A program made the translations under genes and the position numbers. From the NCBI RefSeq assembly GCF_000018865.1, contig NC_010175.1:3100001-3164000 (forward strand): a DNA stretch of 64,000 bases, written 5' to 3'. Origin of the DNA: Chloroflexus aurantiacus J-10-fl. GTDB lineage: Bacteria > Chloroflexota > Chloroflexia > Chloroflexales > Chloroflexaceae. The notes beneath the pieces were generated by a model, which saw only the letters and a list, made by a program, of their open reading frames with translations, did not search any database and was not told where the DNA came from. Each line of letters opens with the position of its first letter. Within the stretch, counting starts at the first letter, position 1. Positions 20,646 to 29,627 of the stretch are shown here, one piece after another.

Positions 20646-22310
20646 ATGAGCAAAAGTGGACAACAGATACTTCTGCACGGTGATGTAGATGCTATCAAAG
20701 AGTTCGTTTTTGAAACATCTTCTCTGCCTCAGATTCGTGGCGGCAGTCAACTGCTCCTGGAATGCGAAGATGAGGTTACGAAAAAGATTGAAAAGCTGGG
20801 TGGAAAGAAAATTTATTGCTCAGGAGGCAGCTTCCTTTTCGAGCTTCCAGAAGACAAAGTTAATGATGCCAGGGAAGCTATTGAGGATATTTACTTGAAG
20901 CATACGCTAACTGCTACAGTGACAATCTCTCATGAAAGTGACCCATTACCTCCTGCGCCTGCAAGTCATCCTCACAATGGATGGTCAAAGCGGCTTTGGG
21001 ATGCTCATCAACCAACTCTGCAGAGCGGCGATTTTGCTCGACGAGTGGCTTTTCTGAGTGCCCAGGTTCGTAGAATGAAGTATCAGAGGTCAAACTCCCC
21101 TTTCTTCGAGGCTATCCCCTTTGGCAAGAGGTGCGAAGCATGTGGTAAAAGAGTTGCCGTAGAGAACGTTCACCGTTACGAACCTGAAGAGCAAGAACAA
21201 GTCGAGATAGTATCATTATGTGTAGTCTGTTTGCAACGGCACAGAACAGGAGTGCGAAGCGAAGCACACACTGTTCGGGGCCGATTTAATGTGCGTTTTT
21301 ATCAAAAATACCGGCAATGCAATCTTACAGCCAGGCATCCTCCAGATTTAGACCATTTAGTGAAGAGTGCTCGTCGTAACTATGTGGCGTTTCTCTATGC
21401 CGATGGGAACGATATTGGCCAGTTGCTGCAACGGGTTAGTAGTCAGGAGGAATTTGCAGCTCTTTCACAAGCATTAAGGGAAGGAACTGAACAGGCCCTG
21501 TTTGAGGCTTTATGGGAGGTATGCAGCGAGGAATTGCAGAAAGTTGACAGATACTGGCCCTTTGAAATTGTTAATATTGGTGGTGATGACGTAACACTCT
21601 TGATCCAGGCAGGTTATGCCTGGGAAGTAGCAATACGGTTCCTGGAGCGGTTTGAAAAAGAGATTAAGAGCCGGGTGACACAAAACTTGGGCTATTGGCC
21701 GCAGAGCTGGCCGCAAGCAGTTACAGCCTCGTGTGGGATTGCCGTTGCTGATGTCAAGCATCCAGTTCGCTATCTGGAGTATCTCGCTAACGATCTACTC
21801 AGGAGTGCTAAAAGAGAAGCCAAAATGGTTCAAGCACATCCTCAGAGTGCATTAACTTTTCTCTGGCTACCTACTCCTATCGCTGCAGAAAAGGCTGAGG
21901 CTTTGATGAGCTACTACCAGCGTGATATTAATAGACTCACAGCCAGGCCGTACAGCCTTGATCGGGCCAGAAAGTCCATCGCACTGGTAAAGGAAGCATC
22001 CCGATGGCCTAGGTCTTTACGCCATCGATGGGGTGAAATGTTAGACAGGGGAATGTGGATCTCGCTCAACATGATTTACTACGACATTGCCCGTAGAAGC
22101 GATCAAGATCGTCTCCAATTGACCACCTTTTTATCGGAGGTGGGCGAACTAGCCACACAGCAGGGTTATCAAACTAAAGCACCCTCATCTCTCTGGCAAG
22201 TATACAAAAAGCATAGTAGGGTTGGCTGGCAAACTGCCCTGCTCGATATCCTGGAACTGGCCGAATTGCGGGCAATGCGGGCTGATGTTCAGATAGAGGA
22301 GCAAGACTAA
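20646..22310 (+). CDS. cas10: Cas10 (type III-D), HD domain absent
   Basis: Large subunit of a type III effector, 554 residues. It opens directly with the first palm domain (GDVDAIKEFVFETSSLPQIRG), so the usual N-terminal HD nuclease is missing. A zinc-binding pair CEACGK...CVVC lies near residues 160-200. The second palm carries YADGNDIGQLLQ and then GGDD at residues 312-315, the active site that makes cyclic oligoadenylate from ATP when target RNA is bound. Thus signalling should be intact while Cas10 DNA cleavage is not expected. The ATG at 20646 follows GGAGAGG. First gene of the unit; base composition is visibly more AT-rich than the flanking genes. Confidence 0.92.
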   Translation: MSKSGQQILLHGDVDAIKEFVFETSSLPQIRGGSQLLLECEDEVTKKIEKLGGKKIYCSGGSFLFELPEDKVNDAREAIEDIYLKHTLTATVTISHESDPLPPAPASHPHNGWSKRLWDAHQPTLQSGDFARRVAFLSAQVRRMKYQRSNSPFFEAIPFGKRCEACGKRVAVENVHRYEPEEQEQVEIVSLCVVCLQRHRTGVRSEAHTVRGRFNVRFYQKYRQCNLTARHPPDLDHLVKSARRNYVAFLYADGNDIGQLLQRVSSQEEFAALSQALREGTEQALFEALWEVCSEELQKVDRYWPFEIVNIGGDDVTLLIQAGYAWEVAIRFLERFEKEIKSRVTQNLGYWPQSWPQAVTASCGIAVADVKHPVRYLEYLANDLLRSAKREAKMVQAHPQSALTFLWLPTPIAAEKAEALMSYYQRDINRLTARPYSLDRARKSIALVKEASRWPRSLRHRWGEMLDRGMWISLNMIYYDIARRSDQDRLQLTTFLSEVGELATQQGYQTKAPSSLWQVYKKHSRVGWQTALLDILELAELRAMRADVQIEEQD

Positions 22311-22978
22311 TGGAGCGTTTATCCTTGAAATTTTACTTTACTCTAACAACAGCTTTTCATACCGCAGGGAATCGATGGCGATGGGGAGCTGATAAGGCAT
22401 TGTCAAGATCGTCTGATGGTGTGTACGTTATCCCCGCGACTACGATGAAGGGTGCCTTGAGGGATCGGGCTGAGGTACTTCTGCATACCTGGGGTCAAAA
22501 AGTATGTAATGGGCCGACCCCAAATACAATGTGCCCTGATCCGAACCATCTTTGTATTGTTTGTCAAGTATTCGGTCATCCGCGTTTTCCGGCACCCCTT
22601 CGCTTTCAGGATGTACGATTTGAACTGGATACGATGACGCAAATTCGAAGTGGCGTTTCAATCAGTCGCCAACGGCGTGCTGCTTTGCCAGGACGTTTGT
22701 TCTTTATCGAGACTACTTCACCTGGTTTGCTTGAAGCTACGGCAATCTGCGAGGGATATTTTCCAGATCAGACGAGCGCTATGCAGGCCTGCGCATTAGT
22801 CATCCTGGCTGCAAGATCGATGTCTGGTATCGGTGGGGGACGTACACGAGGTATGGGATGGCTGGAGATTGAAAAAACGAGGATTGAGGCTACTGTGAAT
22901 AGCTTGCCAGTCTCTCAACAACATCTGGAAATGCTTTGGAGTCAATGGTCAGGGGGCCAAAATGTGGCTGAAGATTAA
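22310..22978 (+). CDS. Csm3-like RAMP (Cas7 group), 222 aa
   Basis: Backbone subunit of the crRNA complex. It has the RAMP start with Asp28 in GADKALSR, the position that cleaves target RNA in Csm3, followed by YVIPATTMKGALRDR, a cysteine cluster (CPDPNHLCIVCQVFG) and the glycine-rich loop GIGGGRTRGMGW near the C-terminus. Its ATG overlaps the cas10 stop by one base, and its end overlaps csx10 by 17 bp, so translation is coupled. Confidence 0.88.
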   Translation: MERLSLKFYFTLTTAFHTAGNRWRWGADKALSRSSDGVYVIPATTMKGALRDRAEVLLHTWGQKVCNGPTPNTMCPDPNHLCIVCQVFGHPRFPAPLRFQDVRFELDTMTQIRSGVSISRQRRAALPGRLFFIETTSPGLLEATAICEGYFPDQTSAMQACALVILAARSMSGIGGGRTRGMGWLEIEKTRIEATVNSLPVSQQHLEMLWSQWSGGQNVAED

Positions 22979-24164
22979 GCCAAATAACCCTCTCATATTA
23001 GGTGATGTACGGGCCAGCTCTCAGTTTTTGAGTCCAACTCAGTACATTCCAGGCCGGATACTGCGGGGTGCATGGGCTGAATGGCTCCTGATCCAGGGTC
23101 GGCAGGATATTTTGCCCACTGTGCAACGTGTGCGTATTGGAAACTTTTTCCCCACAACAGAATGGCGTCCAATATGTTACGCCCTTCCGTTACCACTCAG
23201 TGCTCTAACATGCAAACAGGCAAGTGGCTTCAAAAAGGAACCACATCCCGACAATCAGGGCCATGGGGTTGTGGATGCCCTTATACCTCAACTGGCATAC
23301 TCTCTTCTTGAAAGAGCCGGGGCCTGTTTTGCCGCGCCGTTCGTTCTAACATGTCTCACATGTGGCAGCCGTATGGAAGCGATAACGGGGTTTTACACAG
23401 TCTACCGTGACGGTACCACTGAACGCTACTGCCAATCACGGCTACGTTACCACTCACAGACAAAAGTGGGGATCAGTCGATACCGACGCGCTGCCGTAGA
23501 ACAGGTGCTGTACACGGCGAACGCCTTAAGTCCGGTAACGGTTCAACCAGATGAAAAGGTGTCCGACTTGGTCTTTCTGGGACGCATATATGGTGAGCGA
23601 TCAGATGTGGCAGACCTTATAGAGGCCATTAATCACATCGCGATTGGTGCCCTTCACACGCGAGGTTATGGTCGTGTAAAAGCTGAGGAAGCTGAGGTGG
23701 TAGGTTTTCCCGATATCGAGGAGCGAGTAAGGCTTTTCAATGAGATACTGGTTCATTGCTGGCAAGATCTGAAATCTTTGGCTACCAACGCTGAAGATCT
23801 TCCTGCAAAGCCAGAAGGCACATACTTCTCTGTAGACTTGTTAAGTCCTGGCGTATTCCAGGATAGCGGTATACCTGCTTTGGCACCAATCCTGCGTATC
23901 AACGGACAGGCACTGGAACCAGTCTGGTGGATGACGCGCCCTGATTTTGCCGGTGGTTGGTCTACCGCCTGGGGTTTGCCCAAACCGACCAACTTGGCTG
24001 CCCGTATGGGTAGTGTTTACGTGTACCGCTGGGATGGAACGTTGGATGAGATCATCTCTACTCTACAAACTTTGGAGGAACAGGGAGTCGGCAAGCGACG
24101 AGATGAAGGCTTTGGCGAGTTTCTGGTTTGTCATCCATTCCATCAGGAGGTAGAAGAGAAATGA
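22962..24164 (+). CDS. csx10: Csx10, Cas5-group RAMP of type III-D
   Basis: Protein of 400 residues matching the Csx10 family, the hallmark Cas5-like subunit of type III-D, which caps the crRNA 5' handle. It starts with a RAMP strand (LKIKPNNPLILGDVRAS) and FLSPTQYIPGRILRGAWAEW, has a CxxC...C zinc site (CLTCGS, YCQS) in the middle, the glycine-rich HTRGYGRVKA, and a second RAMP-like fold ending in RRDEGFGEFLVCHPF. Start overlaps the preceding gene. Family assignment is by recall of its conserved blocks. Confidence 0.85.
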   Translation: MWLKIKPNNPLILGDVRASSQFLSPTQYIPGRILRGAWAEWLLIQGRQDILPTVQRVRIGNFFPTTEWRPICYALPLPLSALTCKQASGFKKEPHPDNQGHGVVDALIPQLAYSLLERAGACFAAPFVLTCLTCGSRMEAITGFYTVYRDGTTERYCQSRLRYHSQTKVGISRYRRAAVEQVLYTANALSPVTVQPDEKVSDLVFLGRIYGERSDVADLIEAINHIAIGALHTRGYGRVKAEEAEVVGFPDIEERVRLFNEILVHCWQDLKSLATNAEDLPAKPEGTYFSVDLLSPGVFQDSGIPALAPILRINGQALEPVWWMTRPDFAGGWSTAWGLPKPTNLAARMGSVYVYRWDGTLDEIISTLQTLEEQGVGKRRDEGFGEFLVCHPFHQEVEEK

Positions 24165-24616
24165 GAAAGTTTACCGATAATCCCAGGAAGAATGCTCATA
24201 TCTTGCGCGAGATAGATCGCAGAGAGGAGAAGTTAGTCCAGATGTCTAGAGATTTGGCAGACAAACTGGCTCAGATCTTTGAGAATGTAGAAAAAAAACC
24301 TCTTAGCGACAAAGACCACAAAGAGCGACAACTCCGTAATATCCAGGCTGTTGCTGAACAGAGTCCCTCCTGGCTGCCAGTAGAACTCTTTATCCGCTAT
24401 CAGGCAGCCCGGAAGGAAATCTACATTGAATGGGCGGAGGAGGCGAACAGCCTTCTGGATAGTCTCAGAAGCGAAGCTCAATCGATTGTGGGTACCGACA
24501 ATTCTCAGTTAGTTGGCGATGTACACATGGAACTGGTGCGGCGCACGCTTGGCTATACAGTGCGCTGGCACGTCTGGGATGCTAAGGGAACGACTCAGCG
24601 AGAGGTTAAGCAATGA
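24161..24616 (+). CDS. Type III-D small subunit (Cas11/Csm2-like)
   Basis: Helical, highly charged protein of 151 residues located where type III-D loci encode the small subunit that lines the target RNA. No enzymatic motif is seen. AGGAGG lies 10 bp before the ATG, which overlaps the csx10 stop as ATGA; the 3' end overlaps the next RAMP gene in the same way. Function is inferred from position, size and helical content. Confidence 0.65.
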   Translation: MRKFTDNPRKNAHILREIDRREEKLVQMSRDLADKLAQIFENVEKKPLSDKDHKERQLRNIQAVAEQSPSWLPVELFIRYQAARKEIYIEWAEEANSLLDSLRSEAQSIVGTDNSQLVGDVHMELVRRTLGYTVRWHVWDAKGTTQREVKQ

Positions 24617-25419
24617 GTGTCTTCGCAACATTCGCTAGTCAGACCAGAATCCAGGCAATTCTGGTAATGCAGACGGCTTTGTCTGTGAGCAGCCGCCTCT
24701 CTCTGGAGCCAACTGGTACTGACATGCCTGTGATCAAAGGACCGGATGGTCTGCCCTTCATTCCCGGCTCTTCCATTAAGGGCGTGGTGCGTTTCCAGGT
24801 GGAACGAATCCTGCGCACCTGGGATCGTAGACCAGATTTTTGGGCATGTGATCCTTTTGACGCCCCATGCATTCCGGCTAAGAAGAAGGAACAGCTCCTG
24901 AACGACGCGGAAACAGACCAGTCCTTCGCCGAGACTGTCTGGAAAGAGAGTTGCACCGCCTGTCGTCTTTTCGGATCTCCCTGGTTTGCTGGACGGGTTG
25001 CTTTCAGGGATGCGTATTTGCTTAACCCAGAAGACCTGCCAACGCTCACTCAGATCCGTGACGGCGTGGGTATTGATCGAGATCTGGGCACAGCTCGTTC
25101 AGGTATCAAGTACGATTTTGAGACTGTGATTCCCGGGGCGCGCTTCGGTCTGGAGATCCTGGCCGAGAACCTGGAAGAGTGGGAAATTGGTTTTCTCCTC
25201 ACAGTCTTGCGGCTTTGGGAGGAGGGTGGTATTGCAATTGGTGGTAAGACTACCCGCGGTCCGGGCTGGGGAAAACTTCAAGAAATCAAGATACAGCGAG
25301 TAGGTATCAGCAATTTGATGGACTATCTGCTAGAGCGCAAGTCGAGTGAGGTGGCTGCGACGCAGTTTCTGCAAACGTTCCGCGAGTGGCTGAAGGAAAG
25401 GGGGGCAGGCGATGCATAA
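24613..25419 (+). CDS. Csm3-like RAMP (Cas7 group), 268 aa
   Basis: Cas7-group backbone subunit. Asp37 in GTDMPVIKG aligns with the target-RNA cleaving Asp of Csm3 (which has DSPVIKD), followed by LPFIPGSSIKGVVRFQVERIL, CTACRLFGSPWFAGRVAF with zinc-site cysteines, and the glycine-rich AIGGKTTRGPGWGKLQ. All expected elements are present, so it is probably catalytically active. Start and end overlap its neighbours (ATGA before, 8 bp after). Confidence 0.9.
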   Translation: MSVFATFASQTRIQAILVMQTALSVSSRLSLEPTGTDMPVIKGPDGLPFIPGSSIKGVVRFQVERILRTWDRRPDFWACDPFDAPCIPAKKKEQLLNDAETDQSFAETVWKESCTACRLFGSPWFAGRVAFRDAYLLNPEDLPTLTQIRDGVGIDRDLGTARSGIKYDFETVIPGARFGLEILAENLEEWEIGFLLTVLRLWEEGGIAIGGKTTRGPGWGKLQEIKIQRVGISNLMDYLLERKSSEVAATQFLQTFREWLKERGAGDA

Positions 25420-26296
25420 GACACGATATAACGCTCTCAGTGTAGCCTTCCAGATCAGTCCCCGCGGTCCTTTACTGATCAAAGCTGGTGGCATTTCTGC
25501 TAACCCTACATTGCCAGATATGCAGTTTGTGCGCACATATCATCCTGAGAAAGGCGAGACAGTCTACATTCCCGGCTCGTCCCTCAAGGGGGTAGTACGT
25601 GGGTTTGTAGAGAAGGCACTACGTACTCTTGATGACCACACGTCCTGGCAGTGGGCCTGCCCCACCTTTCCTGATGAAGATGAAAGCTGCGCTAAAAAAC
25701 TCGGGAAAGAAGAAAACAGCGCCACGATTTACAAAAACTCCTGTGGTGCCTGTCGCCTCTTCGGCCATACCCGTCTGAAAGGTCGTGTTGCCTTCACTGA
25801 CCTGCTGCCCGTGGATGAAGTCAAGACCGAGATCCGCTACGGAGTTGCTATCTCCCGGCTGAGCCATGCTGTAGCTCATGGCCCATTTGAGATGGAAGTA
25901 GCCGTTGCTGGTACCTTTGAAGGGTACCTGATTTTGGAAAATTTTGAACTTTGGCAACTGGGATTACTTGTCCTGGCATTCCAGGGTATGAACAGTGGCC
26001 TGCTCCAAATTGGCTTTGGCAAAAACCGGGGGTTTGGTGAGGTGGCCGTTCAAGTGCAGGAAGCTCGCCTGGACGAAGTCACCTCTGGCATGGAGATCGG
26101 ACTCTGGCGAGGATTGGCAGACTTCGTAAGTGACGAGGAGAAGACAAGATACGGTCTCAGCACTACCTTCACCCTAAACGGAATGCCTGATCCTCTACGA
26201 ACCGAACCCCTCGGGCTGTATACTCGTCGTATCTACGATCCTAAAAGATGGGATGAGGTTGCTCAAAGAGTAACAGACAAGCTAGGCACTACGTGA
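25412..26296 (+). CDS. Csm3-like RAMP (Cas7 group), 294 aa
   Basis: Third Cas7-group subunit. Asp36 (LPDMQFVRT) stands at the catalytic position, followed by VYIPGSSLKGVVRGFVEKAL, CGACRLFGHTRLKGRVAF and the loop QIGFGKNRGFGEVAVQ. The last ~60 residues extend beyond the RAMP core. Its start lies within the end of the preceding gene, and Csx19 follows after 10 bp. Confidence 0.88.
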   Translation: MHKTRYNALSVAFQISPRGPLLIKAGGISANPTLPDMQFVRTYHPEKGETVYIPGSSLKGVVRGFVEKALRTLDDHTSWQWACPTFPDEDESCAKKLGKEENSATIYKNSCGACRLFGHTRLKGRVAFTDLLPVDEVKTEIRYGVAISRLSHAVAHGPFEMEVAVAGTFEGYLILENFELWQLGLLVLAFQGMNSGLLQIGFGKNRGFGEVAVQVQEARLDEVTSGMEIGLWRGLADFVSDEEKTRYGLSTTFTLNGMPDPLRTEPLGLYTRRIYDPKRWDEVAQRVTDKLGTT

Positions 26297-26306
26297 GGAG
26301 TCTGCT

Positions 26307-26774
26307 ATGAAAGTCTATGCCTATGTGCTGCGGGTCGGACTGGGATACCTGGAAGGCTATGCCCGGTCATTAGGGCAACCTCTCTACCATTGGATTGCTG
26401 ATGGTGCCTGTCTCACGATGGGTGAAGGAATGCCACAAGATTGGAGAGAGCAGGGTGCGGTTTTCGGTCCGCAAGGGGAACTACGCTGGTGGCGGACAGA
26501 AAACAATTATCAGGCACTGCTGCTTACCAGTGATCCCGTGGATGGTCTGGATCCCATCTCTGGCATATGGGAAGCTAAAGAAGGAACATTTTTTCTGCAG
26601 AACCTGAATGATCTCCGAGTCAACCCAAACTTTCCGGCCTATCCCCACGGAAGCTCGAATGGACGCTTCAAAGCCATGATCTATTACTGCAACGGCATTG
26701 CCACCTTTATCAGCCTTAGAGAACTATTGACAGTGCAAGGAGGATGTGATGGCAAGGCAGAAGGTCTCGGTTGA
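26307..26774 (+). CDS. csx19: Csx19, type III-D associated protein
   Basis: Protein of 155 residues resembling Csx19, which accompanies Csx10 in type III-D effectors. Recognised by FGPQGELRWWRTENNYQ followed by an LLLTSDP-like strand, and by its size and gene order. Its role is probably structural. The ATG has GAGGAG upstream. Its end overlaps the next RAMP gene by 26 bp, which carries its own strong AAGGAGG site. Confidence 0.75.
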   Translation: MKVYAYVLRVGLGYLEGYARSLGQPLYHWIADGACLTMGEGMPQDWREQGAVFGPQGELRWWRTENNYQALLLTSDPVDGLDPISGIWEAKEGTFFLQNLNDLRVNPNFPAYPHGSSNGRFKAMIYYCNGIATFISLRELLTVQGGCDGKAEGLG

Positions 26775-27714
26775 ACCCAAGCCTTTCTTCTGGGTACCAC
26801 TGGACAAGGAACGACCTCCCCAGAAATATGAACCTCCTACCCATGAAAGCTATAGGGACTGGAGTGGTCGGTTGAAATTAGAGCTAGAGGTGGTATCCGA
26901 CTATCTCTTCGTGGGTAGTGGTGAGTTTGGTTTATTCACCTTGCAAGGTTGTGAGCGGTCTTACTATGCTTTTGCGCGACGCAATGATCAGTTAATTATT
27001 CCGGGAACAGGCATAAAGGGCGCGGTACGCAGCGTGGTGGAGGCTATCTCGAATTCATGCGTGCGACAAATCGCCAAAGGTGAGCGAGTGCCTCAATTGC
27101 ACGAGGGATGTAAAAACGAGAATTCGCTGTGCCCAGCCTGTCGGTTATTTGGCTCCACTGGTCATCGGGGTCGCGTTCACTTCTCGGATGCGGTGCTGTT
27201 GAGTCAGGTTGAACCCACCAAGATAAAGATTGCTGACCTCTGGCCACCGCGTCAGACGAAGGGTCGGAAATTCTATCAGGCGAAGCAATTCCAGCCTTTG
27301 GACATGCAACCAAAGAAAAATCATCGCTTCCTGGAGGTAGTACCCAAAGGTACTCGCTTTCAAACTACACTTTACTTTGAAAACACCACTGCTGCGGAGA
27401 TGGGAATAATGATGCGAGCTATAGGACTGGACGGTGATCAAGGGGATGCGGTCGTGTCAGCCTTTCCTATCAAGCTTGGTGGTGCAAAACCGCGCTGTCT
27501 CGGAGCTGTGCGATGGAAATTGGTAGGACTTCATTTAATAACGCCTTCTTCTAACCTGCTAGCTGCTTTATCTACTGGTGGGGAGCAAATGCCCATCTCA
27601 GATTCTGTGCGAACGTGGCTGGCGGATCACACGCTGCTGAATGATAAGGCATGGACGAAGTTCCGCGATCAAGCAAGATCCCTGAATGAGCCGTGTCCCA
27701 GGGAGGTGTACTGA
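26749..27714 (+). CDS. Csm3-like RAMP without recognisable catalytic Asp, 321 aa
   Basis: Fourth Cas7-group subunit. The core is clear: LIIPGTGIKGAVRSVVEAIS, CPACRLFGSTGHRGRVHFSD and the loop KLGGAKPRCLGAVRW. The stretch matching the catalytic loop of the other RAMPs reads SGEFGLFTLQG with no Asp, so this subunit is likely structural. A ~40-residue N-terminal extension precedes the fold. Start at 26749 follows AAGGAGG; a GTG one codon earlier is less likely. Confidence 0.85.
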   Translation: MARQKVSVEPKPFFWVPLDKERPPQKYEPPTHESYRDWSGRLKLELEVVSDYLFVGSGEFGLFTLQGCERSYYAFARRNDQLIIPGTGIKGAVRSVVEAISNSCVRQIAKGERVPQLHEGCKNENSLCPACRLFGSTGHRGRVHFSDAVLLSQVEPTKIKIADLWPPRQTKGRKFYQAKQFQPLDMQPKKNHRFLEVVPKGTRFQTTLYFENTTAAEMGIMMRAIGLDGDQGDAVVSAFPIKLGGAKPRCLGAVRWKLVGLHLITPSSNLLAALSTGGEQMPISDSVRTWLADHTLLNDKAWTKFRDQARSLNEPCPREVY

Positions 27715-28037
27715 TGGCTGCAGTTGATTACCAGATCCAACTTGCTGAACAGATTGCCGAAGACCTTCCTGAAGTCTCGCGCAACGAGTGGATGCGATAG
27801 ATGGGTGTCGTCGAAAAGCACGGTCTAGACCGGGCCATCCAGTACGCTGAGCAGCTCTCGCATGATGATACCTTGCGGCCGGCAATCCGGCGAGCCAACA
27901 GCTTGATCGCACAGGCAGTCAAATCCCAGCGAAATACCCTGAAACGCCTCCAGATAGAAGAATGTAGTACTGTGCTAGGTTATGTGGCGTGGTGGCTCCG
28001 AATCAAGACTCTACGAGGTTCATTGCGGTCGGAGTAG
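27714..28037 (+). pseudogene. Small helical ORF split by an in-frame TAG
   Basis: A 108-codon frame starting at 27714 (GGGAGG seven bases before, ATG overlapping the preceding stop) is interrupted at 27798-27800 by TAG, immediately followed in the same frame by ATG at 27801. The pieces encode 28 and 78 residues; the second has GLDRAIQYAEQL and ends GYVAWWLRIK, an all-helical pattern faintly like Cmr5/Cas11 small proteins. Whether it is a broken gene, a stop-restart pair or a readthrough product cannot be told. I do not recognise the family with confidence. Confidence 0.5.
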
Positions 28038-28042
28038 AGAGT

Positions 28043-28564
28043 ATGCGCTTTATTTTTGACACCTCTGTGCTCATTGATTACTTGCGGGATGACAGGCCAG
28101 GTGATCAGGAAGTAGCTGCTGATGCTTTTGCACTCGCATCTCAACAGGGTCATACCTTTCTTACGTTAGTCAGCCTAATGGAATTGTACAGTCCGATACT
28201 GCAAGAAACGAGTACAGATGGAGTTGAGGAAGAGGAGTCGCTTATGACAAGAACAAGAGGAAAGGAAGCTATTGAACGCGATCTTTCGAGAGTCAAAAAG
28301 TTACTTGAAACCTATGGTATCCGACTTATTCATTGTTCAAGGAGGGCGCAAGAGGTTGCTCTTGATATTTTGCGAGATCACCGATCTCCGTTGGGTAAAA
28401 ATGCTCTAACCGATAGCTTGATCATTGCGAATGGCCTTGTTCGCAGGGCATACCTGGTCACGAGAGATCGTAAGTGGAGTCAGGTTGCACGAGGGCTTCA
28501 GCAGAGAAAGCCATGCGCTTTAAGAGTGGTATCTCCGGTAGATCTGATTCAAGGGAGGTTGTAA
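28043..28564 (+). CDS. PIN-domain nuclease
   Basis: Protein of 173 residues with a PIN fold: FIFDTSVLIDYLRDD supplies the first acidic residues, TLVSLMELYSPIL the conserved Glu, and GKNALTDSLIIANGL the Asp of the C-terminal metal site. Such proteins are VapC-type RNases or other metal-dependent RNases. Start at 28043 is chosen by the PIN N-terminus and a GGAG site. The frame before it is not a typical VapB antitoxin. Its position between the effector and CARF genes suggests either a captured toxin or a CRISPR-linked RNase. Confidence 0.8.
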   Translation: MRFIFDTSVLIDYLRDDRPGDQEVAADAFALASQQGHTFLTLVSLMELYSPILQETSTDGVEEEESLMTRTRGKEAIERDLSRVKKLLETYGIRLIHCSRRAQEVALDILRDHRSPLGKNALTDSLIIANGLVRRAYLVTRDRKWSQVARGLQQRKPCALRVVSPVDLIQGRL

Positions 28565-28566
28565 AA

Positions 28567-29574
28567 ATGTCAAAAAAACTCCTCATCGCCACGCTAGGCA
28601 CTGCCCCGGCAGTGATCACCGAAGCTATCGAACTGCTAGAAGAGCAGAGTCTTCATCCAGACGGAGTAGTGTTGCTCTACACCGAGGACTATGATGTACT
28701 CAGTTCACTGGAATTGCTAATGAAACATCTTCCAGCACACTGTGAAATCAGTTGGATCGTACCGATTTCTGTCGGAACATACCACGATATTGACTCTACC
28801 AAGGCGGCAGTGGAGTTCATGCAGATAGCCTGCACTCAGTTGCGCACCTACCGAAACAATCATCGGTTGTTTGTGAGTATCGCCGGCGGGCGGAAAGTAA
28901 TGTCAGCACTGCTGGCTTTGGCCGTCCAGTTTTATGGTGCCGAGTGTCTATTTCATATCTGGGTACCTCCCTGGTTGGAAGAGGAAGGGGAAATTGGACA
29001 ACTGCGAGGCCTACAGCCCGAGCAGATCAATGCACGACTTCATCCCCCCCTTGTTAATCGCGATCCTAAAGATCGTCCTCAACTGGTGGATCTACCTTTC
29101 ATTGCCCTGTTTCCTATGCTTCCCGACATTCGCGAGGCGCTGGCTGGAGGAACACCTATCGATAAAAATGTGAAATCCATGCTCGTTTCTACTGGCCTGT
29201 TGACAACAGATGGCACGCCTACACCGCTTGGTGAAAGTGTGGCAGCAATTCTGAACTTGGTAGAGGCCTTGCCCCCAGCACGGCAGATAGAACCCAAAGT
29301 TCACATTTCATCTCATCATTACAAAGATCGGATAGAAGGTTTTGCCAAAGAACTGATAGGCTACGCGCCGTTTGTGGTAGAGGTTCGCGGGGAACAATGG
29401 GGTCAGGGTGAGCCTGGCGTTAGCGCACAACAACCGCGAGATCTTATTGTCCGTGCACGCCTTGGTACCGACATTCGCTTTCAATTGCGTCTGGTGACCA
29501 CAGCTACAACAGAAGGTGAACTGGAAGCAGCACGTCGCCACGTGGAACGGTATGTGCAACGGAAGGAAAGATAA
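28567..29574 (+). CDS. CARF-domain protein of the NE0113/Csm6-like family
   Basis: Protein of 335 residues beginning LLIATLGTAPAVITEAIELL, the start of the NE0113-type CARF domain, with SIAGGRKVMSALLALA as the ligand-binding loop near residue 105. CARF domains bind the cyclic oligoadenylates made by Cas10; NE0113-type members have been linked to ring-nuclease or Csm6-like roles. The C-terminal ~150 residues have no clear HEPN motif (no RxxxxH seen), so degrading the signal, not RNA, is the more likely job. Start follows GGGAGG. Only 2 bp separate it from the PIN gene. Confidence 0.82.
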   Translation: MSKKLLIATLGTAPAVITEAIELLEEQSLHPDGVVLLYTEDYDVLSSLELLMKHLPAHCEISWIVPISVGTYHDIDSTKAAVEFMQIACTQLRTYRNNHRLFVSIAGGRKVMSALLALAVQFYGAECLFHIWVPPWLEEEGEIGQLRGLQPEQINARLHPPLVNRDPKDRPQLVDLPFIALFPMLPDIREALAGGTPIDKNVKSMLVSTGLLTTDGTPTPLGESVAAILNLVEALPPARQIEPKVHISSHHYKDRIEGFAKELIGYAPFVVEVRGEQWGQGEPGVSAQQPRDLIVRARLGTDIRFQLRLVTTATTEGELEAARRHVERYVQRKER

Positions 29575-29627
29575 TTCGTTTTGCCCCAGAGGACTGGCGG
29601 CTAAGACTGTCAAAGAGGAGTTTTTCT

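Noticed and set aside
27801-28564. Classical VapBC toxin-antitoxin pair
   Set aside because: The PIN protein is real but the upstream product lacks an AbrB, RHH or Phd-like N-terminus and has a WWLRIK end instead.
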